A DNA stretch of 64,000 nt from Trematomus loennbergii (taxonomy: Eukaryota; Chordata; Actinopteri; Perciformes; Nototheniidae): positions 23,890,403 through 23,954,402 of the forward strand of contig JAAOOA010000086.1 in the NCBI GenBank assembly GCA_012861695.1, in the 5' to 3' direction. The first letter of the stretch is position 1. The number at the start of each line of letters is the position of its first letter. The notes beneath the pieces were generated by a model. That model worked only from the letters and a program-made list of their open reading frames with translations. It was not told the DNA's origin and did not search any database. The translations under genes were made by a program, and so were the position numbers. Positions 57,304 through 64,000 of this stretch are shown in pieces.

Positions 57304-60300
57304 TTAAATTGGAGATGGTAGCCGTGTTTTTTGTTGGAAAATTGTTGCTGTTGCTTACTGATTTGATTGGCTAGCTACTAGCAAATGCTCATGTTTCTGT
57401 CAAAAGTATACTTCATTTTTACCAGAGAAAAATACTTGAGGATGAGAAATTGTAAGGTAATGGAAGCTTACGCTATCTAAAGCAAATGTGCCCGTAGCGC
57501 TTAAGTAAGGCCTTTAGTTACCCATACCAATAAGAACAGGACTATGCTAGGTATTTGAACTAGTTAGATGATGACATTCCCGAGTTGTAAGTAGTAAGCT
57601 AGTTAGCTGGGCATGCTAACTTTTGTAGCTTCAGTTACAGCAGCTTAATATATTGCATGCACTTTGTCACAGATTTGTAATTCTGTATATGTTAAAAAAA
57701 AACATATCCAAAGGCTTTTCTTATTGGTCTTTTGAGAGCCCCCACACAGCATTTGGAGATAACCAAACATCCAAAGTTCCTCATGTGCCAATATACAGCT
57801 GGAAAATGATGATTGGACATTTCTATTTAGGTGCAGAGTCGATGGGACATCATTCAGTAGTTGGAAAGGATGCTGCTGAATCAGGGATTGGATGCAGTCG
57901 GGCTCTAATGTACTGGGTTGGGCTCGGTCTGTGTTATTTCTTGTGCTTCTTTGCCATGTCTCCAAGTAGCTGTTACCTTTCTCCTTTTACTGGGTGGGTG
58001 GCTTTACTTCTGCCAGAATGGGGCCACTGTAATGTGCAGCCTACGCACATGCCAGAGACACACAGAAAATTGACAAAAGTGAGACAAAGATAGTGGCTCA
58101 AAACAAGCTACTGAGGGAATGAATCACGATTCTCCTCGTAAGGGGTTTTGCATCGAGATTATTTTTTGGGACAAAGCTTTGTTATTTCCTGACCGCGTTT
58201 TAAAATATTCATAGTGTCAGTTCATCCAGAGGCAGAGCTGGCTGTGGCGTGCAGTCAAGACCATGTGGAGAGTGTTTGCATGGGTCTAATCACGATTCAG
58301 TGATCTGAAGGTGAGACATGTTGTGGGACGCTTAAATAAGGCGACTAAACCTGGAACAATCGCACACCATCAATTGTTCCATTCTTTTTGCCAAGACTGG
58401 AAACAATCCCAGGCTGCACGTAGCTGGGGCGAACTTCTAGGAGGGAAAAGCCCAGAAAAGTCCTCTGCTAGTCTGCTTTTATCAAAGGATTCGACAGTTT
58501 GACACTCCATGAAAACACTAAGCTAATGCATTGTAAAAGGCTGCCACTGTTGGAGAAGGCGATGGAGGGAGATGGAAATTTGTTTCAAGGGCGACGGAGA
58601 AGAGGAAGAAAAAGTGGAACGCGCCATATTGACCGTAAACGAAATTGAAGCAACAGAAAAGGGGAAGAGGAGCCATGAAGTAGACGTGAAGTCATTACGA
58701 CAGGCAAAAAGACATACCAGGAGATGGAGGAGAAAAAATGAAAGGGGAGTAGAAAGTAAAAGCTTTAGCTCTTGATCTCCCTGTTGACCCACTTCAGATG
58801 CGCGCCCCGCCAATCATCTCACACACTCCTTCCGCTGGCAGCCATAGCAGCTTTACACGTACATGCACGCGTCGAGCACACACAAACACACACATCAGTT
58901 GGCAGCAAAACAGAGAGTGAGGCCCATTTTTCTGTCCGAAAAGTAGAGAAGGGGAGAAAGAAAGAGAGGTAGAAGGGAGATTATAATTTAATAAGGGGCA
59001 GGAAATCTTGGTCAAATCCCCCTGAAGGAGCTGAAATGCCTCCGTGCTGGAGGCTACTGGACTTCAGACTGACTGGGCTCCATCTGAATGGGCTTCTCTG
59101 GCACTCAGCAGGGTAGACAACCAAAAAAGAAGACAAAAGATCAGAGAGAAAGAAATCCCAATGTACCCAGAGCCATATTCCTATATCAAATATTGAACCA
59201 GCAACGTGTAAATCCATAGTATCAGTTGCATGTAAGTGAATGAGGCTCAATGTCTAGACGTTCGGGAAGTACTATTCATCTTATGTCTTGTATATGGTTG
59301 TGTTGTGTTTGTAATATTTCTAAACTATTAACAAATGTTATAGTGACGCTAGCAGTAGTATGCTAACATAATCTGAAAAAGCATTTAATGCTAACTATCA
59401 GAATTGTAAGGTTTCACTAAGGACATATTTTGAAACGTTTGAAACTAACTAACTTTTTACAAACAGGAAATTAAACTAAAGATGTTGTTATACAAATGAA
59501 AAAGGGTGGCATATCCAGTTTGCTAACATTAGCTCAAATGAACCACCATAAGCTACCAGTCAAAGTCGCGTCGCAGCAGCAAATCCCTTTACTGAGTCGA
59601 AATGAGTTAGAGTGCATCTTATTACTTGTGAATACTCCCTTTGATTTTGCAAAAGAACATTTTGTTTTCCTCTCTCTAATGCTACATTTAGCAACCAGAA
59701 CAAACGCAGATAAATACACATTAGGAAAATGACAAAAGAAAGCCACTAGCTTTGAGTAACTGCAATTGCTAAGTCCAATGTGAAGCCTTCCTTTTTACAG
59801 TCTAGAATAAAAGGGATTTACTGAATGCCATGTCGGATTTAAAAAGGAGTGACTGCGAGGAAATGAGATAGCTAGTGAATTTTTCTTGCCGGAGGACTCA
59901 GACAGTGACACAAGGCCATAAGAGGATGGGGGTGTGGGATAGGGACATAAAGTGATGCTGGGAGCTACATTTAGCTGCTTTTCCAATAGTGCGTTGAGGC
60001 TGCAGGTAGTGTAGTGTGCATGTTTGCACTTGAGAGTCTATATAACACTTAACAGAGTTGAGGATATCAGTCATACAGGCAGCGCACCCTCCTCCATCAC
60101 TCTTACATCTATTTTCTCTCCCCTCTAAAAGGTAGTAGAAGAAAATATGCTGTATCCCTTCCTGTTCGGAAATCACTTGTCCACCCTTCTACCTCACATT
60201 ATGTTTTAAATGGAAATTCATTGGATGCTTTGAATCCAAGTTGTGGACCACTCACTGTACATTGGCCCCTGTTTGATTGATCACTCACTTAAAAAGCAGC

Positions 60301-63300
60301 TGACCCCAGCATTATCCAGACTTATCCGGGTGAATAGAGCCCACCATGCACCTAAAACACACACACACACACACGCATATATGCATTTAAAGCAGACCAC
60401 AAGCGTACAGTGCAGATCCCGCTCTGACTGTGGTCCTCGCTTAAGCCCATTCGGATCAATGCAGGTCTTTATAAGCTGCCGGTTAAGAGCACATGGCTAT
60501 GTAAGAGGACCCTGCCAGTTCTGGCCTCACACCTCCCCAAATCCTCCACTGGGCTGCATAAACATGGCTGCTACATGGCATAAGCTTGGTGTGAGTAAGA
60601 ATTTAGAGAACAAAAATAAATGTGGTGAAGGGACGCCCTGCTGAGTCCTAAGCAGCGACCCAGGGGTTGAATGTTTACCCTTCTTTCTTTACATTTCCTG
60701 TCTTTCTTCAGCTGCACTATATGGCTAAAAAGCCCAAATATAATCTCCAAGAAATATAAAAGCAGTAAGGTAATAAATCCAGTGCAACAGCCACCATAAA
60801 CAGAAAGTACAGGACAGGAAAACGACTGATGTCCAGTCAACCCTCGCATTCATTCTTCAAGACATCCAAATTGCTTCTAGCTGAAAAAGTGCAGTCAGTG
60901 GAGCAGCCATAGCACGTGACAGGTGAGACTTTTACAGTGGCTACATCCGTGCAGTCATCAGTCTGAGCTTTTAGTATGAAACACATAAAAAAGGTATTTG
61001 GCTTCTGAAGAGCCCCTATGGTGTCGTGTTAAAAATGTAGGAAACTGATAGAAATGCCGCGTTGGGGCAGTATACTGGGGGCTCATGTCTGGCCTTATGA
61101 AGGCTGTAAAATCCGCCAAAGAGCAGCAAAGGTCACACCAGACAGTATAAGGGGTAAAAGTGTTAGATACTCCAGAGGGAAGGATGACATGTGGAGGCCC
61201 AGTCCCACTCACACTTACATGTTGCCAGATGTCTGATTTAGACACCTTCTGTACATGAACTACCACAGAGAAGGTTATGAGTCATTTTCCAGGGGGTTAT
61301 ATTTCTGTCCCCCCCAATTTTTTGTCACAACTTTACACCCCAAGCCCGATTTGGAGTCACAAAACTTTTCAGGTTTGATTCAGAGATCAAAATGAAGCTC
61401 GAAGCTGAATATGGGCATATATTCAAGGCCTTGGAAGTGTCTGGATCATTAAATAACCTCTGCACACTGAAACAAAAACATGAGTAGCTACCTCACAGAA
61501 ACAAAAAAAGACTTTTCCTTAGTTGAAATGCAATTTTTTTCCAGGTCAATTAGAAACAGCCAGACATGCAAAACTTGGCAATATCATGACAGCAAACTTC
61601 CAAAAGAAAATAAAAAAGGCTTGCAACGGCCAACATCATCATTAAAATATCTGTAATCATATCTGGATTATTTAGAGTCATTAGCTAAGCTATGTGCTGA
61701 TTTTAGACAAATGACAAATTAGACGTGATGTTTGCTAATTTTCTCGTGATCCCATACGGCTCTCCAGGCGTGTTTGGTAAATGTCAAGAAAGGAAACGGA
61801 GACAGGAGCATGTGGGTTTGCCAAAAGCACCACGTCTTGTTTCAATAATCAAACGGAAGGGGAGGAAAAAAAGTAGCTGAATGAGATGCTGCATGCCGGC
61901 CAAAACAACAGAAAAATCACCGCCAATAATGGACTCAATGTTTGGAAAATAAAATCAATTGCACAATGGTGTGAATTAAAAACTGCAGTAACAGTCTAGG
62001 ATGTCTCTCTCATTTTACATGTGCATTATCTGGTTTATTTAACCCAACCTAAGCAAAGGAGTGAAAGTGAAGTTTTTGGACGGTGGATTGTAGGAGGTGA
62101 GACAGAGACAGAATAAATCAGTCATCCTTGGAGCAGGACAGAAGAAGCGTGCCTCAAAGATACGGGAGTTAACTCCATATTTCCTCCCTAAGAATGCATC
62201 TTTCTCCCTCTCTGACACTGTATCTCCCTCTGACCTTCCATCCCGACCTGTCAACACCCCTCCGCTCTCTTGACACTAATCGCGATCCGGGTGACTCCCT
62301 GTTTCAGTTCCCTCGTGTGTGATTGATTTCATTGGGGCTCCTTTTTATATTAAAACCAGATCTCCTCCTTCCCTGTCTCTTATCTCCATAGCGCAGTCAT
62401 CAGGAGGTGATCAGAGACACACGATGGAATGTTCCAGTTGCTACGAGACAAGATATAACGGCGACGATCAAAGCCGGCGAGAGTAGACATGGTCAGTCTG
62501 GGACGGTTTAAGGGGGACCCAAAGCTGGCGGCATAACAACAGTGCAAAGTAATATAATCTCTATATTACTTTTAAAGTCCTCTGACATGCCTGAATGCTA
62601 TATAGGAGACTGTATATCCCAAGCATGAGTCATTTAGGGAAACTTTAATTATTTGCACATCTGTTACTGCTGTAAACACCAAAAAAATCAGGAGAAATGT
62701 ACACTTAATGGCTGTTAAAGTGTCTGGTCTGCTCCCCAGAATGTCGAGTTTGAGCGCTGTTCATCAGGTAATTGTGTAGTGTTGAATGAACTCTATTTCC
62801 TTGTTCACCTGCCTCATGGAATTCCTGCGGTGCTGCCAAGGGCCAATAAAAGGCATATTCAACCTTTGCAAGGCTAGACGCAATAATAACCTTCTTATTA
62901 TGCATTATGTGGCAAATGGCTGAATTTACGTAGAAATAATGAAACACTCTAAAGGGCTTTTTCTGTATTTGAATGGTGGGATCTGCGCTCTGTGGTTTAA
63001 TCAGATCATATCTCGCATGACGGAGCAGCAGTTTGGGAGGTTATGATAAGAGTCATGGAGGCTACATCAGTCTGCGTGCATCTAATGGTTCATTAAAAGC
63101 CGATTCTCAAGATCTGATATGTGTTTATCTCCAACCTGGCAGGCAAAAGAAAGGGACATTCTTGGGAGTCTGGAGTTAGTTTAGATTGATGGGCCCTCGC
63201 TTAGATAATCACCAGACCAAAGGAGGGCTGAAGCAGCTTCTTTGTCTTCACTTGGCAGCTGGAGGGGATGGGAGGATTGGTGGGAGGAATATGAGAGTTA

Positions 63301-64000
63301 GAGAGGAATAAAAATTACACCACAGACATGAGAATGAGACACATCCTTGGACCCTAGAGGAGCTGTGGGTGAGGATGGAGGGACGCTGAGAGGCAGCAGA
63401 GGCCAGGCTCCTTAAACTAGAGCCTAACCCGGAGCAAATAAATCAGAACAGACATAGAGACTGGTTCTCTTGTCTTGAAAAAGCATAAGATGCACAAGTT
63501 CTTGGACCTTTGACAAATCTAGGTGATGCAAATGTGCTTTACAAGTTCAAAGCTGCTGTACTCACTATTTTAAGATCAGTAATACATCATTTTACGACTT
63601 GTATGTGAAAGGGATTGTTCCTGATGATGACCATACAGAGAATTCACACCAATCTTTTTTACATCCGCTTCGAATGTGGGAGCATAAGTCGGTTATGATC
63701 GGAGCAAGGCAAAAATGTGGGTGACGGAAACAAGAGTGACAAAATCCACGCAGGAAAGAGGTTGGGGTTGATGGATGATTCAAAGAAACACATGACTCAG
63801 ATTGCTGATCATGTCTTGGGTGAAGTAAACAAAAAAGGAGTTGGTGGAGACCAACAATTAGCTAAAAGGAGAGTAAATGATCGACTTAAATGATGTATGT
63901 GTAGGAAATATTACTCCAGATGTATGCTAATGTTATTCAGCAAAGTCAGTCAAATATAAAAATGAAATGACATATCAGTATCATGTTCAGAGCTTGTTTT

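Larger units (their letters stand above)
48643..64000. other. upstream region / intron 1 of col8a2 and intergenic sequence
   Basis: At least one col8a2 5' non-coding exon must lie in or beyond this region, but I could not identify it. No other gene is supported; short ORFs such as 57653-58093 show no family features. Apart from the MITEs at 51335-52183 and 56812-57303 and short microsatellites (53855-53877, 60355-60375), I see nothing nameable. Confidence 0.5.

Noticed and set aside
57653..58093. 146-codon + strand ORF
   Set aside because: No recognisable domain, mixed composition, and no supporting gene structure. Likely chance.
58572..58775. Lys/Glu/Arg-rich 67-codon ORF as a small basic protein
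   Set aside because: Purine-rich simple composition (GAGGAAGAAAAAG-like) explains it. No conserved motif or gene signals.

Overview
The window is nuclear DNA from a ray-finned fish, most likely a percomorph teleost. The evidence is intron-split vertebrate genes with GT-AG junctions, an AT-rich background with CA/GT microsatellites, and fish-type repeats: tRNA-derived SINEs, LINE 3' tails, and hAT, piggyBac-like and Kolobok-like MITEs with intact target-site duplications. It is not bacterial. I saw no CRISPR array, operon or phage, and no previously undescribed biological system.

Three genes are supported. (1) Positions 1-730 (+) hold the last coding exon and 3'UTR of an unidentified gene with a coiled-coil-like C-terminus; its 5' part lies outside the window. 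(2) A minus-strand gene at about 12.74-35.45 kb is ptp4a2 (PRL-2 phosphatase). It has five coding exons (13831-17505), a non-coding first exon ending at 35345, and an intron 1 of about 17.8 kb. (3) A minus-strand gene from about 36.9 kb to beyond 48.6 kb is col8a2 (collagen alpha-2(VIII)). A signal-peptide exon lies at 48451-48613 and one large exon at 40008-41910 carries the triple helix and the C1q/NC1 trimerisation domain. Gene 1 and ptp4a2 converge. ptp4a2 and col8a2 are in tandem, about 1.4 kb apart. Both human orthologues are also on chromosome 1p. The two products do not act in one pathway: PTP4A2 is a prenylated intracellular phosphatase and COL8A2 is a short-chain matrix collagen.

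The rest is intergenic, intronic or UTR sequence with many mobile-element remnants. The main ones are a 508-bp and a 492-bp copy of one TTAA-flanked MITE in opposite orientation, about 54 kb apart; hAT-type elements with perfect 8-bp duplications at 22663, 24166 and 27199; a 31-bp minisatellite of about 30 copies inside a BED-zinc-finger remnant; and an ~870-bp pentamer array in a col8a2 intron. The two arrays are stop-free in all minus-strand frames and give long false ORFs.

The most important item is an apparent one-base deletion at the start of the col8a2 triple helix. It puts the otherwise intact large exon out of frame with its signal-peptide exon, and is either an assembly error or a real loss-of-function allele. 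Next are the minisatellite that multiplies half of a zinc-finger motif, a CA repeat beginning about 10 nt after a ptp4a2 splice donor, and a perfect 24-bp-arm palindrome in a MITE-like segment.
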